Source: Sinorhizobium mexicanum
GTDB lineage: Bacteria; Pseudomonadota; Alphaproteobacteria; Rhizobiales; Rhizobiaceae
Assembly (NCBI RefSeq): GCF_013488225.1
Contig: NZ_CP041238.1
Coordinates: forward strand, 397,501-461,500
Direction of reading: 5' to 3'
DNA: 64,000 nucleotides
In this document: positions 7,803-16,844 of the stretch, one piece after another
How the letters are laid out: the number at the start of each line of letters is the position of its first letter
Position numbering within the stretch: the first letter of the stretch is position 1
Position numbers and translations under genes: made by a program
The notes under the pieces: generated by a model
Databases searched by the model: none
Seen by the model: the letters and a program-made list of their open reading frames with translations, nothing else
Told to the model about the DNA's origin: nothing

Positions 7803-8972
7803 TCAGAGGCCCGTGAAATTGCCGACGACGCCGGCGACTTCCGCCGTCTTCAGCCCGGCGATGTTGATGCGGCCCGATGTCGGCATGTAGATGCCGTGCT
7901 CGCTTCTGAGCCGCAGCACCTCTGCTTCCGAGAACGGCAGCATCGAGAACATGCCCTCTTGGCCGGCGATCGCGCCGAGCGCCTGCCAGCGGGTCCTGAG
8001 CCCTTCCGCAAGCGCCCGGCGGATGCCGGTCATGCGTAGGCGCATCGCCTCGAGCTCCTCCGCCCAGTCGCGAGCGAGCTCCTTGTCGGCGAGGATCGTG
8101 CGCACGACGGCGGCGCCATGATCCGGCGGCATGGAATAGCTGGTGCGGGCGAGCCCGGCGAGGTTGGACCGCACGGTGTCGGCGGAGGTCGGCGACGCGG
8201 TGAGCGCGTAGATGGCGCCGGTGCGCTCGCGGTAGAGACCGAAGGATTTCGAGCAGGAAACGGCGACGAGTGCTTCGGGAACGACCCCGATGAGATGCCT
8301 CAGGCCTGCAACGTCCTCGTTGAGGCCGCGGCCGAAGCCTTGATAGGCGAGATCGACCAGCGGCAGGAGGCCCCGCTCCGCGACGAGCGCGGCGATTTCC
8401 AGCCATTGCGCTTCTGTCAGCGCGCCGCCCGTCGGGTTATGGCAGCTTGCGTGCAGCAGCACCGCGTCACCGGCGGCCGCACCCTCAAGCGCGCTGACGA
8501 CATTGTCGAAGAGCACCGCCTGCGATGGGATGTCGAAGAAGTCGTAGCTTGCCGTTTCGAGGCCCGCCGCCTTGAAGATGGCCGCATGGTTCGGCCAGCT
8601 CGGCAGGCCGAGCCAGATCCGCCGGCCACCGACGCGGTGGATAAGGTCGGCTGCGAGCCTGAGCGCGCCCGAGCCGCCCGGCGTCTGCACGCTCGCGATA
8701 CGGCTCCGCTCGACGGTGTCGCCGCCGACGAGCGTCCAGAGATGGTCGAGGAACACATGGTCCCCTTCAGGTCCGACATAGGCCTTGGTGTCCTGCGTTT
8801 CGAGCAGCCGCTTCTCCGCCGCCTTCACGGCCCGGAAGATCGGCGTATGGCCGGTTTCGTCGCGATAGACGCCGACGCCAAGGTCGACCTTGCCGGGGCG
8901 CTCGTCCTTTCGGTAGAGGCCAATCAGGGCCAGCAACGGGTCGTCGGGTTGACGGGCGAGAGCATCGAACAT
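7803..8972 (-). CDS. tatA: Aromatic amino acid aminotransferase
   Basis: 389 residues, a class I PLP-dependent aminotransferase closely resembling S. meliloti TatA, which transaminates tyrosine, phenylalanine and aspartate-type substrates. The PLP lysine is in SCSKSFGLYRER (about residue 245), with HASCHNPTGG (about 180) and DLAYQGFGRG (about 212) around the cofactor. The start is ATG with the conserved N-terminus MFDALARQPDDPLLALIGL. An Lrp/AsnC regulator is divergent across a 221-bp AT-richer gap. Cytoplasmic. Confidence 0.93.
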   Translation of the reverse strand: MFDALARQPDDPLLALIGLYRKDERPGKVDLGVGVYRDETGHTPIFRAVKAAEKRLLETQDTKAYVGPEGDHVFLDHLWTLVGGDTVERSRIASVQTPGGSGALRLAADLIHRVGGRRIWLGLPSWPNHAAIFKAAGLETASYDFFDIPSQAVLFDNVVSALEGAAAGDAVLLHASCHNPTGGALTEAQWLEIAALVAERGLLPLVDLAYQGFGRGLNEDVAGLRHLIGVVPEALVAVSCSKSFGLYRERTGAIYALTASPTSADTVRSNLAGLARTSYSMPPDHGAAVVRTILADKELARDWAEELEAMRLRMTGIRRALAEGLRTRWQALGAIAGQEGMFSMLPFSEAEVLRLRSEHGIYMPTSGRINIAGLKTAEVAGVVGNFTGL

Positions 8973-9193
8973 GCCAGGTTCCCTTTGGTGCTAACAATCG
9001 AGGAATAGTCGTTTTGGGCAGGCGGAAAGGCAAGCCGCATCCCGCGACTTGTTTGTTCTTTTTGTAAAATAAACCGGACGCAAATTCGACGCTCCATTTG
9101 CGAGATGAGCAGATGTGGCTTGCGTATTTTTGCGTGACTTGGTGAAATCCAATCCAAGATTTGCGCATTTTCTGGATCGGGGACGAATTCGCG

Positions 9194-9664
9194 ATGGAGC
9201 GCGGAAGAACGGAACTGGATGCGATCGACCGCAGGATCATCCGCCTGCTCGTCGAGGACGCGTCGAGAAGCAACAACGAACTGGCGGAAAAGGTCGGCCT
9301 CTCGCCAGCGCCACTGTCGCGGCGGCTGGCGCGACTCTATTCGGCAGGCGTCATCCGCCAGACGGTCGTTGTGGATCCGAGGGCTACCTGCATCGGCTTC
9401 CAGGCCTTTGTCGAGGTGACGCTGGAGCGCACTGCCAGCAAGGTTGGGCAGCGTTTCATCGAGCTGGTCTCGCGCATGCCGGAAGTGATCGAATGCCATA
9501 CGGTTGCCGGCGATTTCGATTTCCTGCTGAAGATCGCCGTGCGCGATGTTGCGGACTACAAGCGCCTGCTCTGGAGCGAGTTCGAGCAGATCGCCGAAAT
9601 CAAGACGCTCCGCTCGACCATCCTTCTCGACAGTCCGAAGATGCAGGGGGGTGTCGCGCTGTAG
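9194..9664 (+). CDS. Lrp/AsnC family transcriptional regulator
   Basis: 156 residues from the ATG at 9194. An upstream in-frame ATG at 9161 is possible but less family-like. An N-terminal helix-turn-helix (LDAIDRRIIRLLVEDASRSNNELAEKVGLS, then LSRRLARLYSAGVI) precedes a RAM ligand-binding domain (about 70-150, including MPEVIECHTVAGDFDFLLKIAV). Lrp-type proteins are octameric regulators that respond to amino acids. It is divergent from tatA-yitT and is the likely regulator of that operon, with an aromatic amino acid as plausible ligand. Confidence 0.9.
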   Translation: MERGRTELDAIDRRIIRLLVEDASRSNNELAEKVGLSPAPLSRRLARLYSAGVIRQTVVVDPRATCIGFQAFVEVTLERTASKVGQRFIELVSRMPEVIECHTVAGDFDFLLKIAVRDVADYKRLLWSEFEQIAEIKTLRSTILLDSPKMQGGVAL

Positions 9665-9683
9665 GCGGTAAAAGTAGCTCAAC

Positions 9684-9795
9684 GGCCCCTCATCCGCCTG
9701 CCGGCACCTTCTCCCCGCAAGCGGGGCGAAGGGACTTGCGGCGCCCGCTTTAGTCCCCTCTCCCCGCCTGCGGGGAGAGGGTTAGGGTGAGGCGC
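9684..9795. repeat. RIME-like composite palindromic repeat
   Basis: Full-length copy. It begins GGCCCCTCATCCGCCTGCCGG, has a first hairpin around CTTCTCCCCGCAAGCGGGGCGAAG, a spacer, a second hairpin CCCCTCTCCCCGCCTGCGGGGAGAGG, and ends in GTTAGGGTGAGG. The ends (CCCCTCA and TGAGG) are inverted. It lies between the convergent 3' ends of the Lrp and hydrolase genes and may act as a transcript barrier. Confidence 0.85.
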
Positions 9796-9802
9796 GTTGC
9801 CG

Positions 9803-10864
9803 CTACGCCTCCAGCGTGCCCGGCTTGCGCGCCGCGCTCGAGGGTTCCGCGCAGGCGATCTTCATCAGGTCCGACCGGCGGCGTGCGAAACGCGTCGAGA
9901 CGCGCGTGACGATCAGCCCGTCCTGCGGCGCCCGGACCTCCACCGAACCGTCCGGCATGCCGGGCTTGGTGAGGATCGTCGCGAGCAGGTCTCCCGCTTT
10001 CACGCTTTCGCCGATATCGCGATGGAACAGGACCGCGCCGGCTGCGGGCGCGCGGATCATCTCGACGTTGTCGAGCGGCACGGCTTTGCCGGCGAAGGCC
10101 GGAAGGTCGGCGCGCGACCCGGCCACCACGCCGCGGCCGAGCAGAAACTGCCAGACGCCGTCGGCATCCCTCCTTGCGGTTTCCGGGTAGACGTTGCGCG
10201 TGCCGCGCAGTTCCACGGTCACGGAGAGCCTGCCGGGCAGGGTCGTCCTCTTCCGGTCCTCGGCCTCGTTTTTCCAGGCGTGGCCAACCGCTTCCTCGAA
10301 AGCGGAGCTTGCGCCGTCGGAGAGAAGCACGGCCTTCATATAGAGCGCCGCGGCGAGATCGGCAGCTTCCGGCCAGAAAGCCTCGTCGATATAGGCGTAT
10401 TGCAGCCCTTCGTCATCGCAATGGAGGTCGAGCACCAGCTCAGCGCCAAGGGCCATATGGAGCAACTGCCGCTTCAGTCGGTCGACCGCCGAGTATCGGT
10501 CGAAGTCTTCGAGCAAATCGTCGCGCTCGCCAAGGGAAATCAGCGGGAAATCACGGTTGAAATTGGTGCGCGAGCCGAGATCGAAGCGACCTTGCAATTC
10601 GCCGAAGTACGACTGCGCCGAACCGATCGGGTTCGCTTGCGGAACGACGGTGATATCGCCGAGGATCGCGGCGTCGGCATCCGCCCGGCGCAGCTTCTCC
10701 AAAAGGAAATGCAGGAGCGCCGTGCCCGGCAGCTCGTTCGCGTGAAGCGCGGCCTGGATATAGGTCCGGGGTGCTTCCGGCTTCGTCCCCTTGAACCGGA
10801 AGACCGGCAGTCGCCATTCGACGCCCTGCGTGTCGCCGGCGATGATGATGTCCGAAATTTCCAC
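9803..10864 (-). CDS. Succinylglutamate desuccinylase/aspartoacylase family protein
   Basis: 353 residues. It belongs to the M14-like AstE/AspA family of zinc-dependent amide hydrolases. The first zinc-ligand pair is in ALHANELPG (about residues 39-47) and the third ligand in LVLDLHCDDEGLQ (about 148). FNRDFP supplies the conserved Arg for substrate carboxylate. The C-terminal third (about 255-340) resembles a biotinyl/lipoyl-like barrel (EMIRAPAAGAVLFH, AGDLLATIL), as in other members of this group. No ast genes are adjacent, so the true substrate is unknown. Confidence 0.87.
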   Translation of the reverse strand: MEISDIIIAGDTQGVEWRLPVFRFKGTKPEAPRTYIQAALHANELPGTALLHFLLEKLRRADADAAILGDITVVPQANPIGSAQSYFGELQGRFDLGSRTNFNRDFPLISLGERDDLLEDFDRYSAVDRLKRQLLHMALGAELVLDLHCDDEGLQYAYIDEAFWPEAADLAAALYMKAVLLSDGASSAFEEAVGHAWKNEAEDRKRTTLPGRLSVTVELRGTRNVYPETARRDADGVWQFLLGRGVVAGSRADLPAFAGKAVPLDNVEMIRAPAAGAVLFHRDIGESVKAGDLLATILTKPGMPDGSVEVRAPQDGLIVTRVSTRFARRRSDLMKIACAEPSSAARKPGTLEA

Positions 10865-10990
10865 TTTCTCTCCCCGTCATTTATTCATGAGCGCTTATCG
10901 GTGCTCCTGTCTCATTCTGCAAGTCTGTAAGAATGGCTGCGACGCTCAGCGCGCTCGTGACCCGGCATCAGCCTCTCCACGCTCCTCGCG

Positions 10991-11560
10991 TCAGAGCGAA
11001 AGCGGCCAGCGATCGACAATCCTGAATTCTCCCCGCCCTTTGCGCGTGTGGACAAGTGCGAAGCCCCGAACTGTCCATGCGATTGGCCTCGCGAGATCGA
11101 CATGCGGAGCTTTGCGGTCGCTGTAGAAAAGCGTCATATGCGGAATGACCTCACCCGATATATCCCGCAGGCCCGTGATTTCCCGGATTAACGCGTCGAA
11201 GCCCGGAACCGAGCTACCGCAGGTCAATATTCGCGGATACTGGCGAACATGGCCGACGCTGACAATGCGATCGAAACATAGGTGAAACCCGGCGGCTTTC
11301 GCGCGTGAACCGAGTTTGGCGGCAAACTCGTCGACTGCTTCCGATAACCCGCGGCCTTCGCGAACCTTGGCAAGCGACACATGCAGCCGGTCACGGTCAT
11401 AGATCTTTCCGGAAAGTCCATGTTCCTGCTGATCGCCGTGCGCAAGTTCCAACGCCTGTTCGGCTGCCTGCTTCTCCGGAAGAACAGCGAAGTAAAAGAC
11501 ATCGCCAGCTCGTGGCGGGGAGAAAGAGCCCAAGTTCAGAGAAAGCTGGTCCGAAGTCAT
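10991..11560 (-). CDS. 2'-5' RNA ligase / 2H phosphoesterase family protein
   Basis: 189 residues. The two HxS/T motifs that define the 2H phosphoesterase superfamily are both present: DRLHVSLAKV (about residue 60) and VIPHMTLFYS (about 140), spaced as in LigT/ThpR. These enzymes act on cyclic phosphates or form 2'-5' RNA links, and their role in the cell is poorly known. The gene is monocistronic with its own ATG. It is the last gene before the guaA-linked accessory patch. Confidence 0.85.
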   Translation of the reverse strand: MTSDQLSLNLGSFSPPRAGDVFYFAVLPEKQAAEQALELAHGDQQEHGLSGKIYDRDRLHVSLAKVREGRGLSEAVDEFAAKLGSRAKAAGFHLCFDRIVSVGHVRQYPRILTCGSSVPGFDALIREITGLRDISGEVIPHMTLFYSDRKAPHVDLARPIAWTVRGFALVHTRKGRGEFRIVDRWPLSL

Positions 11561-11584
11561 GCGACGCTCCCGGGTTCAGCATAT

Positions 11585-11653
11585 CTAGAGCGATTTCAGA
11601 ATGCGTGTAACGGTTTTCCGTCCGGAATTGCGTGGTTTCAAAATGTTAGATCG
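11585..11653. repeat. Rhizobial intergenic repeat, family C
   Basis: AGAGCGATTTCAGAATGCGTGTAACGGTTTTCCGTCCGGAATTGCGTGG matches in order the copy at 31131-31190 (AGAGCAATTCCAGCAAAAGTGTGTAACGGCTTTCCGTCAGGAATTGTG). The arms GCAATTCC / GGAATTGC make it palindromic. Function unknown. Confidence 0.75.
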
Positions 11654-11715
11654 CTTTGCCGTCCCAATGAAGCAACGACGTGATCTAGTGGCGCTAACCA
11701 AATATATGGGAACGC

Positions 11716-11742
11716 AAAAAGGGCGCGCCAAGACGTGCCCTT
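11716..11742 (-). terminator. Minus-strand intrinsic terminator, probably the original guaA terminator
   Basis: Stem AAGGGCGCG / CGTGCCCTT (9 bp, one mismatch), loop CCAAGA, followed on the minus strand by TTTTT (complement of 11716-11720). It lies about 35 bp beyond the guaA-like 3' end at 11777 and serves no intact minus-strand gene there. guaA itself, 2.8 kb away, has no comparable hairpin after its stop. Confidence 0.6.
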
Positions 11743-11776
11743 CACATATTCGCTTCATGGAAGACAGTGCGAATTC

Positions 11777-11800
11777 TTACTCCCACTCGATTGTTCTAAA
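11777..11800 (-). pseudogene. Displaced 3' end of guaA (attachment-site copy)
   Basis: Read on the minus strand, this codes R-T-I-E-W-E then TAA, matching the G-T-I-E-W-E-stop end of intact guaA at 14553. At the DNA level, ACTCCCACTCGAT is identical at 11779-11791 and 14555-14567, in the same orientation. The simplest reading is that an element integrated into the guaA 3' end, rebuilt the gene and pushed the old end here. Confidence 0.6.
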
Positions 11801-12077
11801 TCTAGTTAGACCATTGATATAGCTAGGTTTTTTATGCGTTGCCGCGCAAAAAGCCGACCCATGGGCCGTCAAAATGTACGGTTTTGATTTCAAAGGGAAA
11901 AACAGCACGAAAATTTTTTGTGCGGTTTCGGCATCTATCGAAGTCGATCGCCTTTCCGGACCCACTGACCGGCCAAAGACGCCCCTCAGGGGAGAGGGGG
12001 GCCCGCGTTCCGTGGCACCGGCCCGCAACCTTCAGAATATGATAGCCCGCGGCAGCCGGAGAAGGGAATCTGTGCTC

Positions 12078-12971
12078 TCAAACCAGCATCGACTGCTGGG
12101 CGAAGATACCCGCCATCGCACCTTGCGATGACGCCGTGGTGACCGAGGGCATGAGGGGATTCGCGAGGTCGCCGGCGGCATAGATGCCGGGCATGCTGGT
12201 TTCGCGGCGCTCGTCGACCTTGAGGGCGATGCCGAGCGGCGTATCGACCGTGGCGAGGCCCAGTGATTCATGCAGGCTTGCGGATGGCTTGTTGCGCGGA
12301 TGCGCGAACAGGATGTCGACCGCGACGTTGGGGCCGGTATCGAGATTGACGGTGGCGCTATGGCCCCCGTGATGGGCGATCTCGGTGATCCGGCCATCGA
12401 CGACAGGTATGTTGCGGCGCGCCAGATCGGCCCGGATATCGGGCGGAATGTCGTGACCATCTGCGAAGAGCGTCAACGTGTCGGTCCAATCGTGGAACAG
12501 CCTTACAGACTGGTGCGACTGCCGGCCGGACCAGACGAGGCCCCAATGCTGGCCGGCGACTTCAAAGCCGTCGCAATAGGGGCAGGGCACGATGGAGGTG
12601 CCCCAGCCTTCGGCAAAGCCCGGAACCTCAGGCATCTGGTCGGCTACGCCATAGCTCAGGATCAGGCGGCGCGCCCCAAGGCTTTCGCCATCGGCAGTGA
12701 GGACGGAGAAATCGTCGATGGCGCCGGAGATGCTGTCGGCCCGCGTACTGACCAGCCTGATCGTGGGATAGCGCGCTAGCTGCTGCCGCGCCTCAGCCAG
12801 GATTTCCAGCGGCGGCTTGTGGTCGTGGCCGAGCAGGCCATGCGAATGGCCAGCGAAGCGGTTGCGCGGCAGGCCGGTATCGAGAACGGTGACCTTGCGG
12901 CGGGCACGGCCGAGTTGCAGGGCGCCGGCGAGACCGGCAAAGCTGCCGCCGATGATTATGGCGTCATCCAT
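12078..12971 (-). CDS. Thioredoxin reductase-like NAD(P)/FAD-dependent oxidoreductase
   Basis: 297 residues from the ATG at 12971 (MDDAIIIGGSFAGLAGALQLG). The N-terminal FAD site GGSFAGLAG is intact, a CPYC redox pair sits in IVPCPYCDGFE (about residue 140), and the C-terminal FAD contact GIYAAGDLANP is present. This is the class II flavoprotein disulfide reductase fold. The second dinucleotide site reads LVWSGRQSHQS, which lacks the usual GGGxSA pattern, so NADPH use is doubtful. It overlaps a small upstream ORF by 8 bases and is divergent from a TetR regulator, its likely repressor. It lies inside the guaA-linked patch. Confidence 0.88.
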   Translation of the reverse strand: MDDAIIIGGSFAGLAGALQLGRARRKVTVLDTGLPRNRFAGHSHGLLGHDHKPPLEILAEARQQLARYPTIRLVSTRADSISGAIDDFSVLTADGESLGARRLILSYGVADQMPEVPGFAEGWGTSIVPCPYCDGFEVAGQHWGLVWSGRQSHQSVRLFHDWTDTLTLFADGHDIPPDIRADLARRNIPVVDGRITEIAHHGGHSATVNLDTGPNVAVDILFAHPRNKPSASLHESLGLATVDTPLGIALKVDERRETSMPGIYAAGDLANPLMPSVTTASSQGAMAGIFAQQSMLV

Positions 12972-13161
12972 GGTGATAAGCTCCGTGTTGTGGATGGAGG
13001 GGGTCGGGCTGGGCCTGGCACGCAATATCGTCCAGCGATACGCACTCGGGACGGGCAGCGAGCAGGGCTTCGGCATCGACGAGAAAGTCGCCCATCACTG
13101 TTTTGGCCGGCCGGACAATGCCGCATTCGATATCGCCGGGCGGCCCGGATTTGGAGGACAT
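12964..13161 (-). CDS. Small hypothetical protein, coupled to the oxidoreductase
   Basis: 65 residues from the ATG at 13161 (MSSKSGPPGDIECG), overlapping the oxidoreductase start by 8 bases. It lies directly downstream of the TetR-type palindrome at 13195-13210, where the operon's first gene should be. No motif, membrane segment or signal peptide is visible, and the product ends in a His-rich tail. It could be a real small protein, a leader that couples translation, or a remnant of a longer gene. No function assigned. Confidence 0.4.
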   Translation of the reverse strand: MSSKSGPPGDIECGIVRPAKTVMGDFLVDAEALLAARPECVSLDDIACQAQPDPLHPQHGAYHHG

Positions 13162-13194
13162 GGTTGAAACCTACCCAATGGCTTGTACATTTTA

Positions 13195-13210
13195 GATACT
13201 ACGTGGTATC
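13195..13210. promoter_or_regulatory. Palindromic operator between oxidoreductase and TetR genes
   Basis: GATACTACGTGGTATC is a 16-bp inverted repeat with one mismatched pair, flanked by TTTA and GTAA. It lies between the divergent transcription units, 34 bp from the small ORF start and about 42 bp from the TetR start. TetR dimers bind sites of this length. Binding by this TetR protein is inferred. Confidence 0.65.
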
Positions 13211-13251
13211 GTAATTCAAGAATTAGGATACTGTCAAGGACTGGAATTGTC

Positions 13252-13902
13252 GTGAGCGAAAATAGCCAGGGCCGGCGCGGCCGGCCCGCCAACGAGGCGC
13301 TTGGCCAAACGATCGTCGACGCCGCGCGCGAACTCTTTGTGGAATTGGGTTTTCAAGCGACGACATTGGACAAGGTCGCCCAGCGAGCGAAGATATCCAA
13401 GCTCAGCATCTATCGGCACTTCGAGAACAAGGAGGCGCTGTTCAGCGCGGCCATCGCGGCCGGCTGCCATCAGTTGTTTGCACCACAGACCCTTCTTGAA
13501 GGCGTCGACGGTTCGGTCGAAGATCAGCTCACGGCGGTGGGATCATTACTGCTTCGCACGCTGTTGAGCCCGGACGTCCGCAGTGTCGAAGCCATGGTCA
13601 TGGCCGACAGGACGAATCAAAAGTCGTTAAGCAAGCTCCATTACGAAGCCGGCCCCGCCCATGTCATCGTCCAAATCGAGGCCCTGTTGCGTCAGTTGCA
13701 CGCGAAGGCGGTTCTGAACGTGCCCGATCCTCTCCGGTCCGCCCGCTTGTTTGCCGCGCTTTTCAAAGGATCCGATCTCCTGATTATCGCACGCTTCGAT
13801 CAGGCGAGAGCAGAGGACGACAAAGAAATCGAATCCTATTGCCGATCGGCCGTCGCCATGTTCATCGCCGCGCACGGTGGCAACGACCACGCGGGCGGAT
13901 AA
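13252..13902 (+). CDS. TetR/AcrR family transcriptional regulator
   Basis: 216 residues from the GTG at 13252 (VSENSQGRRGRPANEAL), preceded by AGGA about 12 bases upstream. The longer frame from 13183 would include the operator. The N-terminal TetR helix-turn-helix is clear: TIVDAARELFVELGFQATTLDKVAQRAKISKLSIYRHF, in overlapping stretches from about residue 18 to 55. The C-terminal ligand domain is helical. It is divergent from the oxidoreductase and the probable repressor of that unit. The 3' end abuts the DUF6088-like remnant exactly, so the last residues may mark a recombination junction. Confidence 0.9.
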   Translation: MSENSQGRRGRPANEALGQTIVDAARELFVELGFQATTLDKVAQRAKISKLSIYRHFENKEALFSAAIAAGCHQLFAPQTLLEGVDGSVEDQLTAVGSLLLRTLLSPDVRSVEAMVMADRTNQKSLSKLHYEAGPAHVIVQIEALLRQLHAKAVLNVPDPLRSARLFAALFKGSDLLIIARFDQARAEDDKEIESYCRSAVAMFIAAHGGNDHAGG

Positions 13903-14125
13903 GCATTTGATTGCTCCCGGCAGCTTGGCCGGGACCGTCGTCCAGGCGCTTCGTCATATTGGGCCGGCGCGCGCGGCCGAGCTTGCACAGATCGCGGCAC
14001 CTCATCTTTCTCCCAACGATAAAAAGACGCTCGCATCTACCGCGATCCAAGCTCCCGCCTGGATGCGGTCGACGCTTCTCTCCATCGCAGATCCGGCAGC
14101 AGTCGGGACAACATTTGATCGGTGA
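13896..14125 (+). pseudogene. Truncated DUF6088-like (AbiEi-type) C-terminal fragment
   Basis: In the frame ending with TGA at 14123 the residues HLIAPGSLAGTVVQALRHIG, then LSPNDKKTLASTAIQAPAWM and RSTLLSIADPA, match my recollection of the C-terminal third of DUF6088 proteins, which are antitoxin-like relatives of AbiEi. The N-terminal winged-helix part is absent because the upstream DNA is the end of the TetR gene. A start at 13877 would give 82 residues, but it is a chance ATG in the TetR gene. I read it as a gene fragment left by recombination. The family link is from memory. Confidence 0.5.
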
Positions 14126-14213
14126 TGCGACGGTGCCATCCGACGATATGCGATCGGGTCCGGAACATCGATCGGTACCGCAGCCAAAGCTGAAACTATG
14201 TATGTCGATAACT

Positions 14214-14372
14214 AAAGTACCGTCAGCGCGGAAATGTCATGCTACGCGGCGTTTTCGTTATATATTTCAAAGCGTTGAAACACAGAAAAGTACCGTCAAA
14301 CCCAAAAAACGAATGACGGTACTTTTTAGAATGCTCTGTCGGATACGAAAAACACCGTCAAAAGTACCGTCA
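14214..14372. repeat. Arm-site-like repeats (AAAGTACCGTCA) next to guaA
   Basis: Exact AAAGTACCGTCA at 14214-14225, 14287-14298 and 14361-14372 in direct orientation, the inverted copy TGACGGTACTTT at 14314-14325, and a degenerate CACCGTCAA at 14353-14361. The surrounding 300 bp is AT-rich compared with the window. Such spaced direct and inverted copies beside an attachment core resemble tyrosine-integrase arm sites, or excisionase or plasmid-iteron sites. The stretch from here to the guaA stop (14373-14552) holds no gene I can see. Confidence 0.65.
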
Positions 14373-14552
14373 GAGTGATCTGCTACAAGCTGCGAGCCGC
14401 GCCAGGCGCTCCGATAAACTTAACGATTTCAATGGCTTGATAGATTTGTCAATTCCATTGATAATGTGCCCTGGCTAGCAGTCTGCCCTGCCCGCAAATC
14501 ATTATATTTTCTGCGAAATACTACGCTAGAGCCGCCTTGATCGCCGTTTCCC

Positions 14553-16115
<1,563 letters not shown>

Positions 16116-16205
16116 GGCGGGCCTTCAAGCTTGATCATGGCGAGCCTTTAATGAAAGCCCGCCTTTGGCGCAACGATTACATTGCACCCCGACAATTTAG
16201 GACTT

Positions 16206-16844
16206 TCAGAGCCTGATTTCACCGTTTCCTATCGCTGCTTCGAGCAGGTCGACCGTCGTCGCCAGCTTCTCGTCGATGACGTGCAGATACTCCGTCCAGT
16301 CGTCGACGTGCTTCAACTCCGCCTTGCCGTCCGAAATGCCGCGCAGGCCGATCAGCGGCAGGCCGAAGGACTGGCAAGCGCGCAGGTCCGCGAAGGTTTC
16401 CATCTCGACCATGTCGGCGTCGATGCCGTCATAGGCCTTGCCGGAGACGATGTTGGCGCCGGTCGAAAGCCGCGCTTCCTTCACGCCCGGGATGCGCAGC
16501 GGCAGTTTGACCACCGCGGGAAGATCGAGGAACGGTGTCGCGCCCTTCTCGAAACCGAGCGCCGACGCGTCCATGTCGCGATAGCCGACCGACGTCGCCT
16601 GGTAGACTTCGGTCTGTTCGAGTGTGGCGGATCCCGCCGAGCCGAGCGAAACGACGAGATTGGGCAGGGTGCTGCTGGCGTCGAGCCTGGCGAGCGCCCT
16701 CGTCAGTGTAACAGCGGCTTCGATCGGGCCGACGCCGGTCATCAGCGGCGCAATCCGGGCACGCAGGCTCGGCCCGTATTCCGCATCGACGGCCATCACG
16801 TAGAGAATTGTCTTGCCCGCCACGGGCTTCAGCTCAAAGCTCAT
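16206..16844 (-). CDS. 5'-methylthioadenosine/S-adenosylhomocysteine nucleosidase-family protein
   Basis: 212 residues with the PNP/UDP phosphorylase fold: VMAVDAEYGPSL and the TGVGPIEAAVTLTRAL stretch near the N-terminus, LVVSLGSAGS (about 65), the ribose/base-binding VEMETFAD (about 147-154), and LRGISDGK with the catalytic-type Asp. These features fit an MTA/SAH nucleosidase that recycles methylthioadenosine and adenosylhomocysteine. The start overlaps the stop of the upstream thioesterase gene (ATGA), so the two are translationally coupled. Confidence 0.83.
   Translation of the reverse strand: MSFELKPVAGKTILYVMAVDAEYGPSLRARIAPLMTGVGPIEAAVTLTRALARLDASSTLPNLVVSLGSAGSATLEQTEVYQATSVGYRDMDASALGFEKGATPFLDLPAVVKLPLRIPGVKEARLSTGANIVSGKAYDGIDADMVEMETFADLRACQSFGLPLIGLRGISDGKAELKHVDDWTEYLHVIDEKLATTVDLLEAAIGNGEIRL

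Noticed and set aside
11777..12028. 83-residue minus-strand frame ending TIEWE as a real gene
   Set aside because: Only the last six codons resemble GuaA; the rest is low-complexity and has no family match. Read as a displaced guaA end, not a gene.
10991..14500. A phage-defence island
   Set aside because: Apart from a DUF6088-like fragment there is no restriction, CRISPR, CBASS or other defence gene, so the label is not supported.
16116..16205. Purine riboswitch or attenuator ahead of guaA
   Set aside because: The leader has a partial duplication of GGCYCGCCATGA and a stem, but no purine-riboswitch core was recognisable.
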